Of a stretch of 64,000 nt of DNA, positions 27,649 through 36,568 are shown in pieces. The translations under genes and the position numbers were made by a program. Location of the stretch: NCBI RefSeq assembly GCF_037971845.1, contig NZ_CP150227.1, positions 2,294,001 to 2,358,000 on the forward strand, in the 5' to 3' direction. The notes beneath the pieces were generated by a model. The model was not told the origin of the DNA and ran no database searches. It was given only the letters and a program-made list of their open reading frames with translations. This stretch comes from Paenibacillus sp. FSL R5-0766. Lineage in GTDB: Bacteria > Bacillota > Bacilli > Paenibacillales > Paenibacillaceae. How positions within the stretch are numbered: position 1 is the first letter of the stretch; the number at the start of each line of letters is the position of its first letter.

Positions 27649-29277
27649 TTGATTGATATATTGCTGGTAGATGATGAGACATACGTAACAGAAAGTCTGG
27701 AACTTACGATCCCCTGGGGAGAGCTTGGAGTAACGACCGTGCTGCGTGCCGCATCTGGTAAAGAAGCGTTGGAGATTATGGAGGAAAATGCAGTAGACAT
27801 CGTAGTTACCGATATTCGCATGCCTGGCATGTCCGGACTGGATCTCATTGCAGAGGTAAGCAAGCGCTGGTCTCATATCCGCTGTATTTTACTAACGGGT
27901 CACAGTGATTTTGATTATGCTAAAAAAGCTATTCAATTGCAGGCAGCGGATTATATCCTGAAACCCGTAAACGATGATGAGTTTATGGGATCGGTGTCGG
28001 CAGCTATCACGTCTCTTCGCGATGAGTGGGATGAATTCGATAAATATCACCGGCTGTTATACAGTCGGAAATCTGACTATAAAATTTTGCGGGAAAATCT
28101 CATGCATGATCTGCTGCTGGGGCGTGAGATCACGGCGCGGGCACTTCGGGAACAACTGCAACAATATGAGATTCATATCGATCCAGAACAATCGGCTGTG
28201 ATGATGCTGATTCGCCTTACAGGACGTTTCTCATCAATGGACCAGCAGTCTCTGGATCTGATGGATTTTGCGGTAGGTAATATTGCAGAGGAAGTACTTG
28301 GAGAGCAATTTAACGTGTGGTTTGGTCGCGGACCCCATGAGTGTCTGGTTATGTTCTTGCAGAATCAAGATCAGATCGAAGCTCCGCAGATGGACTTGGA
28401 GACGTTGAGAATCTCAGCTGAAACTTTCCGTGAGCATGTCATTCGATATTTACAGGGAGATCTGTCCATGGTAGTTACACCGTCATTTCCCTTTAATGAG
28501 TTGACAGCAGCTTATCGGAAAAGTCTGGGTTCGCTTGTCCTTTCAGGACCGGAAGAACACAAGATTATATATATGGACATGGATCAGGCGCTCAGCAAAA
28601 GACCGGAGAATGATGCGACGCAGGCGCTCGAAGAGCTGTACAAACCACCTGTACTTCCGCAATTGCTCGAGACCAAGCAATGGGAAGCGGCAGCGCGTAA
28701 GCTGAACACGGTCTTTGACGCGGCAGAACAGGTACGATTGTCCAGAGAACATGTGTATGAGATGTATCTGTCGGTAACTAATGCATTTATGTATATCGCC
28801 CATAAACAGGGGCATCTGGTGCATGAGATTGATCATGCGGGATTCGATCTGCTCCTTGCTCATCAGTTGATTCAATCCCCCGAGAAGCTACGGCGTTGGG
28901 CTACCGAGATGCTGGCGAAGCTTCAGGAAGAGTTGTCCGATCAGGAAGGTGTGCAGAGCCGTAGGCATGTAATCAAGCAGGTTCAGGAGCTGGTGACAAG
29001 AGATACAGGACAGGATCTGTCGGTGAAGATGATTGCGGACAAGGTATATTTACACCCTGTATATCTATCGAAAATTTACAAGGCAGAGACTGGGGAAGGT
29101 CTTGGGGACTACATGATTCGTATGCGCATGGAACGTGCTCTATATCTGCTTAAGAATAGTAACAAAAAAATATACGAGATTACGAGTGAACTTGGTTATC
29201 AAAATCCGCAATATTTCAGCAAAATGTTCAAAAAACATTATGGTATGACACCAAATGAATTTCGGGATCAGGCATAA
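27649..29277 (+). CDS. YesN-type response regulator (galactan locus)
   Basis: A 542-residue regulator: receiver with VDDE, phospho-Asp55 in VVTDIRMPG and the lysine in ADYILKPVN; C-terminal AraC HTH pair (MIADKVYLHPVYLSKIYKAETG, GYQNPQYFSKMFKKHYGMTPNEFR). TTG 27649 is preferred over GTG 27640 because ATAGGGAG lies before it with normal spacing and the protein then opens directly with the receiver strand (IDILLVDDE). The binding-protein gene follows 123 bases later without a visible terminator. Confidence 0.91.
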   Translation: MIDILLVDDETYVTESLELTIPWGELGVTTVLRAASGKEALEIMEENAVDIVVTDIRMPGMSGLDLIAEVSKRWSHIRCILLTGHSDFDYAKKAIQLQAADYILKPVNDDEFMGSVSAAITSLRDEWDEFDKYHRLLYSRKSDYKILRENLMHDLLLGREITARALREQLQQYEIHIDPEQSAVMMLIRLTGRFSSMDQQSLDLMDFAVGNIAEEVLGEQFNVWFGRGPHECLVMFLQNQDQIEAPQMDLETLRISAETFREHVIRYLQGDLSMVVTPSFPFNELTAAYRKSLGSLVLSGPEEHKIIYMDMDQALSKRPENDATQALEELYKPPVLPQLLETKQWEAAARKLNTVFDAAEQVRLSREHVYEMYLSVTNAFMYIAHKQGHLVHEIDHAGFDLLLAHQLIQSPEKLRRWATEMLAKLQEELSDQEGVQSRRHVIKQVQELVTRDTGQDLSVKMIADKVYLHPVYLSKIYKAETGEGLGDYMIRMRMERALYLLKNSNKKIYEITSELGYQNPQYFSKMFKKHYGMTPNEFRDQA

Positions 29278-29400
29278 TTACAACAACATTCCAGAATATA
29301 GGTTGGCAAAGGTGCAGAAATCTTGATTTCGTATCATAGGCTCAAAGGCCTGGTCAGCCTATAATGAAAGGGTAACCAAAACGATTTAAGGGGGAACAAC

Positions 29401-31092
29401 ATGAGAGCGCAATCAACAAAAAAGAGATTCTTGACGCTTCTCGCTACAACGCTGAGTCTAACTGTCGTTCTTGCAGGATGTTCAGGCGGCAGTGGGGGCG
29501 GAGATAGTGCAACACCAAGTACATCTGGAACCCAAAACGAATACAAAGAAAAGTATGATCCGGAAGTAACCATTACAACAGCATGGGGAATCGATCCTGA
29601 GCTGAAGTTTAAAAATGGCGAATCCATGGAAAATAACGTTGCAACCAAGTGGGCCAAGGAAAAATTCGGGATTAATGTCAGCGCGCTCTGGTCAGTAACA
29701 GACACAAACAGTGCGTTTGCAACCAAACTTCGTCTGGCTATGTCCTCTGGACAGGAAATGCCAGATATCGTGACGATTGGTAGTGCGGACAATCTCGTTG
29801 CTCAAGACTTGATCGACTCTGGCATGTACGAAGAAGTCGGTCCACTGTTCGACAAATATGCTTCAGACACATGGAAAAAAGCGATGGAGCAAGATCCTAA
29901 CGTTTGGAACCAATATAGTCGTGATGGCAAAAGAATGGGTATTCCTGTTCTGGACTACGCATACAACAATGATTACTTGCTCTGGATTCGCCAGGATTGG
30001 CTGGACAAGTTGAATCTAAAAGCACCAAAAACAATCGATGAGCTGGAAACCGTTATGGAAGCCTTCAAAAACAATAACCCGGACGGCTTGGCTCCTGAAA
30101 AAGTCACTCCGCTCAGCGTTGGTTTCAAAACATCCATGAACACATGGATGGGAGATGTATCCTGGATCTTTGGTGCATATGGCACCTTACCTCAACAATG
30201 GAATCTGGCAACTGATGGAAAGCTCGAGTATGGCTCCATTAATCCAGGCATGAAGCAAGGTCTGACCAAATTGAGCGAATGGCTCAAAAAAGGATATATC
30301 CCGCAGGAAGCAGCTCTATGGGATGAGAACAAAACAGCAGAGCCAGCAGTTGCAGGAACTGCCGGTATTATTCCAGGACCTTACTGGATGAGTGGGTGGC
30401 CACTCCTCGATACAGTGAAAAATGTACCGAGTGCGGTATGGAAACCGATTGAAATTCCTACCGGTCCTGAAGGAAAAGCGATGCGTCACGGAACACAGTT
30501 CGTTAATGGTGTTACGTTGATCAAAAAAGATATGGCACACCCAGAAGCATTCTTTACGTACCAGAACTACCTGTTCGACAATTATGCAGACCCGGCACCA
30601 GGTAGCCCTTATGATAACGGTCTGTTTGCAGGTTATGACTACCAATTGGATGCAAATGGAAAACAAATGCCGATTGACGAGATTGAAGGCGGATACGTGA
30701 ACGTTGTACGTTATTTGCTTGTTCGCGACGGTGCTCGTATTCCAGATGCCCAGATGAAAGCACTTCTGAACTTAGCGGATGGCAAAGAGCCTGAAACGAA
30801 GCTTGAGAAAGATGTTGCTGTCAATTACGGTAAAGAAACTCCAGCAGCAGCCAAAGTGTTACTGAGCCAAGAAGAAATTTCCTTTAAAAACATGTTCACA
30901 GGTCCAACAACACAGACGATGAAATCCAAGCTGGACTATCTGAACAAAATCGAGAATCAAGCATTTAACGAAATTATCTATGGCAAAAATCCGGCGGATG
31001 CGTTTGATACCTTTGTACAAACGTGGAAATCGGGTGGCGGTGATCAAATCACGCAAGAGGTTAACGAATGGTATGACAGTGTGAAAAAATAG
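29401..31092 (+). CDS. Extracellular solute-binding lipoprotein (galactan locus)
   Basis: A 563-residue lipoprotein. The signal peptide ends in the lipobox VLAGC (Cys about 27), followed by a Gly/Ser/Thr linker (SGGSGGGDSATPST). The body is the LplA-like binding fold of complex-sugar importers. AAGGGGGAAC precedes ATG 29401. A strong terminator separates it from the two permeases downstream, unlike in the second locus. With the GH53 and GH42 genes behind it, the ligand is probably a beta-1,4-galacto-oligosaccharide or arabinogalactan fragment; that is inference. Confidence 0.92.
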   Translation: MRAQSTKKRFLTLLATTLSLTVVLAGCSGGSGGGDSATPSTSGTQNEYKEKYDPEVTITTAWGIDPELKFKNGESMENNVATKWAKEKFGINVSALWSVTDTNSAFATKLRLAMSSGQEMPDIVTIGSADNLVAQDLIDSGMYEEVGPLFDKYASDTWKKAMEQDPNVWNQYSRDGKRMGIPVLDYAYNNDYLLWIRQDWLDKLNLKAPKTIDELETVMEAFKNNNPDGLAPEKVTPLSVGFKTSMNTWMGDVSWIFGAYGTLPQQWNLATDGKLEYGSINPGMKQGLTKLSEWLKKGYIPQEAALWDENKTAEPAVAGTAGIIPGPYWMSGWPLLDTVKNVPSAVWKPIEIPTGPEGKAMRHGTQFVNGVTLIKKDMAHPEAFFTYQNYLFDNYADPAPGSPYDNGLFAGYDYQLDANGKQMPIDEIEGGYVNVVRYLLVRDGARIPDAQMKALLNLADGKEPETKLEKDVAVNYGKETPAAAKVLLSQEEISFKNMFTGPTTQTMKSKLDYLNKIENQAFNEIIYGKNPADAFDTFVQTWKSGGGDQITQEVNEWYDSVKK

Positions 31093-31100
31093 TTACAAGC

Positions 31101-31138
31101 AGCGCTCAGACGACTAACGTCTGGGCGCTTTTTTTTTG
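31101..31138 (+). terminator. Strong terminator between binding protein and permease genes
   Basis: AGCGCTCAGACG (31101-31112) and CGTCTGGGCGCT (31118-31129) form a 12-pair stem with one G-U pair and a five-base loop, followed by a run of nine T. Partial read-through would give more binding protein than permease. Confidence 0.9.
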
Positions 31139-31198
31139 TTTATTCAAGCTAAGGCAAAGTGGTTGAATTTGTGCCATTTATATTGCTTTTATGTGCTG

Positions 31199-31226
31199 TT
31201 TGGACCCCGTAAAAGGTTGATATAAT
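31199..31226 (+). promoter_or_regulatory. Candidate sigma-A promoter for permease/galactanase genes
   Basis: TTTGGA, 16 bases, TATAAT, about 58 bases upstream of the permease start and after the terminator. The -35 box is weak, as expected for an activated promoter. Confidence 0.4.
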
Positions 31227-31283
31227 CGCATTATAAGCCACTCAGGGAGTACTTGAGTAGGAAGAAATACAGGGGGAGCAATC

Positions 31284-32174
31284 ATGAGAACTTTGAAACG
31301 CACTTGGCCATTCCACGTTATGCTGTTGCCAGCCATTATCTTTCTGATCATCTTCAGTTATGTGCCTATGGGCGGGATCATTATGGCATTCCAGAACTAC
31401 AAGCCATGGCTTGGGATTAGCGGTTCTGAATGGGTTGGGCTGGACAACTTTAGATATCTGTTTGAACGTGAAGACAGCTTACAGGTCATCTGGAACACAT
31501 TGATTATTGCTGTACTTAAACTGATTTTTAATTTATTTGTCCCATTTGTTTTTGCCATTCTTTTGAATGAGGTTCGCAAGATGGCTATACAGCGAACGAT
31601 TCAAACACTTGTCTATTTACCTCACTTCTTGTCCTGGGTCATTCTGGGCGGGATTTTGATAGATCTGTTGTCAACAGGCGGCTTAGTTAACCGGGTTCTG
31701 GGAACCTTTGGACTCGGGCCATATTTCTTTCTAGGAGACAACAGTTGGTTCCGATCTACGGTCATTCTGACAGATGTGTGGAAAGAATTTGGCTATAACA
31801 TGATTGTCTTTCTGGCTGCCCTTGCCGGAATTAATCCAGCATTGTACGAAGCAGCGGAAATTGACGGAGCAGGACGCTGGAAACAGACACTGCACATTAC
31901 AATCCCTTCGCTTGTGCCGATGCTGATGGTTGTAGGAACACTGGCACTTGGTAACGTACTGAATGCCGGATTTGACCAGATATTCAACTTGTATAACCCG
32001 CTCGTATATCAAACGGGTGACATCATTGATACATTCGTATATCGTTCCGCAATGCAGAATGGTGAGATGGGCTTTGCAACCGCGATCGGATTGTTCAAAT
32101 CGGTCATTAGTATGATCTTGATTCTTGTATCGTACAGCTTAGCCAAAAAATACGCTGGATATCGCATATTCTAA
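31284..32174 (+). CDS. ABC transporter permease, LplB-type (galactan locus)
   Basis: A 296-residue permease with six helices. It carries LPAIIFLIIFSYVPMGGIIMAFQNYKPW at the N-terminus and the EAA loop LYEAAEIDGAGRWKQTLHITIPSL (about 189-212). ATG 31284 follows CAGGGGGAG. First of four genes in a row with short gaps: two permeases, GH53 and GH42. It moves the sugar delivered by the binding lipoprotein upstream; the ATPase must come from elsewhere. Confidence 0.93.
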   Translation: MRTLKRTWPFHVMLLPAIIFLIIFSYVPMGGIIMAFQNYKPWLGISGSEWVGLDNFRYLFEREDSLQVIWNTLIIAVLKLIFNLFVPFVFAILLNEVRKMAIQRTIQTLVYLPHFLSWVILGGILIDLLSTGGLVNRVLGTFGLGPYFFLGDNSWFRSTVILTDVWKEFGYNMIVFLAALAGINPALYEAAEIDGAGRWKQTLHITIPSLVPMLMVVGTLALGNVLNAGFDQIFNLYNPLVYQTGDIIDTFVYRSAMQNGEMGFATAIGLFKSVISMILILVSYSLAKKYAGYRIF

Positions 32175-32203
32175 ATGAATGAACAGAGAAAGAAGGGACC
32201 ACG

Positions 32204-33082
32204 ATGTATCATAAATCATTGCCTTATCGCGTGTTTAATATAGTCAATACCTGCTTTCTGATTTTGATCGCCATTATGTGTATCATACCGATGGTTCATG
32301 TACTGGCTGTATCCTTTAGTACGAAGGCAGCTGCCGACGCCAATCTGGTCAATCTCTGGCCCGTAGGATTTTCACTTGAGGCTTACAAAAAAACGATGAA
32401 CAATCCAATTTTCTTGAACTCGCTCTGGATTTCACTTCTACGTACAGTGATTGGTACAGCTATTACCTTGCTGATTACGTTCCTGGCAGCGTATCCGTTG
32501 TCCAAAGAGAATAGTGAATTCAAAGGCAGAACGATCTACTCCTGGATTTTTGTATTCAGTATGATTTTCAACGGGGGACTGGTGCCGTTCTACATGGTTA
32601 TCCAGAAGATCGGGTTGATGGATTCCTTCTGGGTACTGGTACTCCCAGGAGCAGTTAACACATTCCTTGTCATTCTGATGCTGAACTTCTTCCGCGGTAT
32701 TCCAAAAGAGCTGGAGGAAGCGGCGCTCATGGATGGAGCTAACCATTTCAGAACATTGTTCAGGATCTTCCTTCCCATCTCGATGCCGTCCATTGCAACA
32801 ATTGCATTGTTCAGTATGGTGTTCCACTGGAATTCCTGGTTTGATGGGTTGCTCTACATGAATAACGCCAAGGATTACCCACTTGCTACATTTATGCAAA
32901 CGGTCATTATTGGACGTGATATGAGTAGCATGAGCATGAATCCAAAAGAAATGGAAGCTCTCTCTCAAACGACGGTAAGGGCTGCTCAGATCTTCATCGG
33001 AAGTGCACCGATCTTGATTGTGTATCCTTTCCTGCAACGTTTCTTTGTTAAAGGTATGACGTTGGGCTCAGTTAAAGGCTGA
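32204..33082 (+). CDS. ABC transporter permease, LplC-type (galactan locus)
   Basis: A 292-residue permease with FNGGLVPFYMVIQKIGLMDSFW, the EAA loop EEAALMDGANHFRTLFRIFLPIS and the ending KGMTLGSVKG, diagnostic for the LplC/YtcP family. AGAAGGGACC precedes ATG 32204. It follows the first permease by 29 bases and precedes the galactanase gene by 32 bases; all are in one operon. Confidence 0.93.
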   Translation: MYHKSLPYRVFNIVNTCFLILIAIMCIIPMVHVLAVSFSTKAAADANLVNLWPVGFSLEAYKKTMNNPIFLNSLWISLLRTVIGTAITLLITFLAAYPLSKENSEFKGRTIYSWIFVFSMIFNGGLVPFYMVIQKIGLMDSFWVLVLPGAVNTFLVILMLNFFRGIPKELEEAALMDGANHFRTLFRIFLPISMPSIATIALFSMVFHWNSWFDGLLYMNNAKDYPLATFMQTVIIGRDMSSMSMNPKEMEALSQTTVRAAQIFIGSAPILIVYPFLQRFFVKGMTLGSVKG

Positions 33083-33114
33083 GCCTGTACCCCAAATTAA
33101 TGGAGGTTGATACA

Positions 33115-34200
33115 GTGAGCAACTTGACGGAAAAGACATTCATTCTGGGAATGGATGTGTCCTTTATGGATGAAATCGAACAGCATGGCGGGAGTTATAG
33201 TGATGTGGATGGCAAGGAACAAGACTTGCTGTCCATCCTGAAGATTAATGACGCTAACGCGATACGACTTCGAATCTGGAATGATCCTGTTGGTGGATTC
33301 TGCAATCTGGAACGGACGGTGGAGATAGCCAAACGGATCAAGGAACAGGGATTGAAATTTTTGCTTGATTTCCATTATTCTGATCGCTGGGCTGATCCCG
33401 CCAATCAATGGAAGCCGAAAGCATGGGAGAATCTGTCTTATGAAGAACTTCAACGTGCGGTATGCATGTATACGGCTGACGTTCTGAGAACGTTGAAGGA
33501 ACACGATGCGCTTCCGGACATGGTGCAGGTGGGCAACGAGATTACACCAGGCATGTTATGGAATGAGGGACGTGTTGGTGGAGAAGAGCATGATACGGAT
33601 GAACAGTGGGAGCGTTTTGCAGGCCTTGTGAAGTACGGAATTGCTGCGGTCAAATCCGTTGACGCGGATATTCAGATTATGATACATATTGATCGTGGTG
33701 GAGATAACGCCGAGAGCCGCAAGTTTTACGATCGATTTGAAGCACTGGGTGTGGAGTTCGATATCATTGGTCTCTCGTATTATCCTTGGTGGCATGGCAC
33801 ACTTGATGCGTTACGTGACAATCTGCATGATCTGGCTGAGCGTTATGGCAAACCGATCAATGTAGTTGAAACCGCTTATCCATGGACGCTGGAGCAGCCG
33901 GAAGGCATTGAATGGATTTTGAATCAGGAAGATATGTTGTTACCGGGATACCCTGCAAGTGTAGAGGGACAGACCAAATATCTGAAGGATCTATTGCAGA
34001 TTATTCGCGAAGTTCCTGGTGGTTTGGGGCACGGATTCTATTATTGGGAACCTGCCTGGATACCAAGTAAAGAAGAATGGTCCGTCGGTCATCCGAATAA
34101 CTGGGGCAACCTCACCATGTTTGATTTTAAAGGTCGCAAGTTGGAATCGTTTACAGCACTCGCTACTGTTGAAGAATCAGATGTTGTGACATACGTGTAA
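33115..34200 (+). CDS. GH53 endo-beta-1,4-galactanase without signal peptide
   Basis: A 361-residue TIM-barrel glycosidase. GH53 features: GMDVSFMDEIE, LLDFHYSDRWADPANQ and PKAWENLSYEELQ, the acid/base Glu in VQVGNEI (about 142) and the nucleophile in VVETAYPWT (about 252). Known members cut beta-1,4-galactan of pectin and are usually secreted. This protein starts directly at the barrel with no signal peptide or membrane helix, so it probably trims imported galacto-oligosaccharides in the cytosol. GTG 33115 is eight bases after GGAGG; the ATG at 33100 overlaps that site. It sits between the permeases and a GH42 beta-galactosidase. Confidence 0.9.
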   Translation: MSNLTEKTFILGMDVSFMDEIEQHGGSYSDVDGKEQDLLSILKINDANAIRLRIWNDPVGGFCNLERTVEIAKRIKEQGLKFLLDFHYSDRWADPANQWKPKAWENLSYEELQRAVCMYTADVLRTLKEHDALPDMVQVGNEITPGMLWNEGRVGGEEHDTDEQWERFAGLVKYGIAAVKSVDADIQIMIHIDRGGDNAESRKFYDRFEALGVEFDIIGLSYYPWWHGTLDALRDNLHDLAERYGKPINVVETAYPWTLEQPEGIEWILNQEDMLLPGYPASVEGQTKYLKDLLQIIREVPGGLGHGFYYWEPAWIPSKEEWSVGHPNNWGNLTMFDFKGRKLESFTALATVEESDVVTYV

Positions 34201-34285
34201 TCTAGCGTAATACGTATCTTTTGTGAAGTCGTTGTTAACGTATATAAACTAAAAAAACAGTAATTAATGCAAGGGAGTTGTCCTT

Positions 34286-36358
34286 ATGACATACAAATTT
34301 CCACCTGTAAGTTCCAAAGCCCCGCACATGTTGCATGGCGCAGACTATAACCCGGAGCAATGGCTCCGCTATCCTGAAGTTCTGGAAGAAGATATTCGCT
34401 TGATGAAGCTTGCCAAGTGTAACGTGATGTCCATTGGTATCTTCTCATGGGTATCCCTTGAGCCAGAAGAGGGCGTATACACGTTTGAATGGCTGGATCA
34501 GGTGTTGGATCGTTTTGCAGCAAACGGTATCTATGCATTCCTCGCTACACCAAGTGGTGCCAGACCTGCCTGGATGTCCGCGAAGTACCCGGAAGTGCTC
34601 CGCGTATCCGAGAAGCGTGTCCGCAATCTGCATGGTTTCCGTCACAACCATTGTTATACTTCCCCGGTATACCGTGAGAAGGTTACTGCGATCAACACAA
34701 AACTGGCAGAACGTTATTCGGATCATCCGGCTGTAATTGGCTGGCATATCTCGAACGAGTTCGGCGGAGACTGTCATTGTGATTATTGTCAGGAAGCATT
34801 CCGTGGTTGGGTTCAGAAGAAGTATAAAACACTCGATGAACTGAATCATTCGTGGTGGACCACATTCTGGAGCCATACGGTTACAGACTGGAGTCAAGTG
34901 GAATCTCCGGCTCCACACGGTGAGACACAGGTACACGCAATGAATCTGGATTGGCGCCGTTTTGTTACGGATCAGACAGCTGATTTTATCGTGCATGAAA
35001 CAAAACCATTGAAAGCTCAGAATCCTGATCTGCCAGTCACAACCAACCTGATGGAATTCTATGGGGGTCTGAACTATTGGAAGTTCGCCGATATTCTGGA
35101 TTTCCTCTCTTGGGACAGTTATCCGACTTGGCATGATGCAGATGACGACGCGAAACAGGCATCCCGGATCGCCATGATGCATGATATCGTTCGTTCCATC
35201 AAAGGCGGTCGGCCGTTCTTGCTGATGGAGAGTACTCCAAGTTCTACGAATTGGCAAGATGTCAGCAAGTTGAAAAAACCTGGCATGCATCTGCTCTCTT
35301 CTCTCCAGGCTGTGGCACACGGTTCCGATAGTGTACAGTACTTCCAGTGGAGAAAAAGCCGGGGGTCCAGTGAGAAACTTCATGGTGCGGTGGTAGACCA
35401 CGTAGGAACGGAACACACTCGAGTGTTCCAAGATGTCACCGACGTAGGAACGGCTCTTGAAGGCATGGAAGCTATTGTAGGAACAGCGGTTCCGGCAGAA
35501 GTTGCAATCATATTTGATTGGGAAAACCGCTGGGCCGTTAATGATTCCCAGGGTCCGCGTAATATCGGTGTGAAGTATGAGCAGACGGTGGAAGAGCATT
35601 ATGAAGCGTTTTGGAAAAAGGGAGTCGCTGTAGACGTTATTGATATGGATGCAGATCTGTCCAAGTATAAGTTGCTGATTGCGCCAATGCTCTATCTGGT
35701 ACGTGAAGGTGTTGGGGAACGCATTGAGAAGTTTGTAGAACAAGGTGGTACGTTTGTAGCAACTTACTGGTCTGGTATTGTTAACGAAAACGATCTGTGT
35801 TTCCTGGGTGGATTCCCGGGCCCACTTCGTAAGACACTTGGCATCTGGTCCGAGGAAATTGACGGATTGCATGACCGTGATCTGAACGGAATCATTCCGG
35901 AGAAGGGCAATGAGCTTCACCTCAATACAGCGTATGATGCAATTGAACTGTGTGATCTGATTCATCTGGAAGGCGCGAAGTCACTGGCTACGTACCGTTC
36001 TGACTTTTATGCCGGACGTCCGGCATTGACGGTTAACCAGTTGGGTTCAGGAAAAGCATATTACGTAGCGACACGTCTGAAAGCGCCATTCTATGATGAT
36101 TTCTATGCGAAACTAATCGCTGACCTGAACATTGAGCGTGGACTTGAAACCGAGCTGCCTGCCGGAACAACGGCACATACACGTACAGATGGTACAGCAG
36201 ATTATGTGTTTGTACAGAACTACACACCAGATGAGAAGCTGGTTGAACTAGATGGACAGTCCTATACCGATCTGCTCAGTGGTGATGCTGTGGAAGCAAG
36301 TCTCAGCTTGAAGCCATATGACATTTGTGTTCTGCGCAGACCGGCTGCCCGGAAATAA
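34286..36358 (+). CDS. ganA: GH42 beta-galactosidase
   Basis: A 690-residue cytosolic beta-galactosidase. Family GH42 marks: MLHGADYNPEQW near the start, the acid/base Glu in HISNEFGG (about 158) and the nucleophile in LLMESTPSSTNW (about 315). A metal-binding cysteine cluster (HNHCYTS and DCHCDYC) typical of many GH42 trimers is present. The C-terminal trimerisation and Ig-like domains follow. It would take galactose from oligosaccharides produced by the adjacent GH53 enzyme. AAGGGAG precedes ATG 34286. The symbol follows B. subtilis, where this enzyme neighbours the galactanase gene. A terminator ends the operon. Confidence 0.92.
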   Translation: MTYKFPPVSSKAPHMLHGADYNPEQWLRYPEVLEEDIRLMKLAKCNVMSIGIFSWVSLEPEEGVYTFEWLDQVLDRFAANGIYAFLATPSGARPAWMSAKYPEVLRVSEKRVRNLHGFRHNHCYTSPVYREKVTAINTKLAERYSDHPAVIGWHISNEFGGDCHCDYCQEAFRGWVQKKYKTLDELNHSWWTTFWSHTVTDWSQVESPAPHGETQVHAMNLDWRRFVTDQTADFIVHETKPLKAQNPDLPVTTNLMEFYGGLNYWKFADILDFLSWDSYPTWHDADDDAKQASRIAMMHDIVRSIKGGRPFLLMESTPSSTNWQDVSKLKKPGMHLLSSLQAVAHGSDSVQYFQWRKSRGSSEKLHGAVVDHVGTEHTRVFQDVTDVGTALEGMEAIVGTAVPAEVAIIFDWENRWAVNDSQGPRNIGVKYEQTVEEHYEAFWKKGVAVDVIDMDADLSKYKLLIAPMLYLVREGVGERIEKFVEQGGTFVATYWSGIVNENDLCFLGGFPGPLRKTLGIWSEEIDGLHDRDLNGIIPEKGNELHLNTAYDAIELCDLIHLEGAKSLATYRSDFYAGRPALTVNQLGSGKAYYVATRLKAPFYDDFYAKLIADLNIERGLETELPAGTTAHTRTDGTADYVFVQNYTPDEKLVELDGQSYTDLLSGDAVEASLSLKPYDICVLRRPAARK

Positions 36359-36409
36359 TGTAGATTCTGTATGTTACTAAATAAATGAAGTTAGTATTAA
36401 GAAGAGATT

Positions 36410-36448
36410 GCCCTGAACGCCTGAATTGGTGTTCAGGGCATCTTTTTT
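36410..36448 (+). terminator. Terminator ending the galactan operon
   Basis: GCCCTGAACGCC (36410-36421) and GGTGTTCAGGGC (36428-36439) form a 12-pair stem with one G-U pair, followed by a T run. Confidence 0.88.
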
Positions 36449-36568
36449 ATTTTATGCATTTGGCTGTTGAACGACTTTTTCTGGACAAGATAAAGGATAA
36501 ACGTGTCCGCGTAGCGAAGACAAACACGTAACATGTAACTCAAGACTTTCAGTCTGGGAGGAATGGAA

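Noticed and set aside
34445..35965. Long minus-strand open frame (506 codons) inside the GH42 gene
   Set aside because: It is antisense to a complete, well-conserved beta-galactosidase, and its translation is rich in Cys, His and Ile without any domain. It is a shadow of codon bias.
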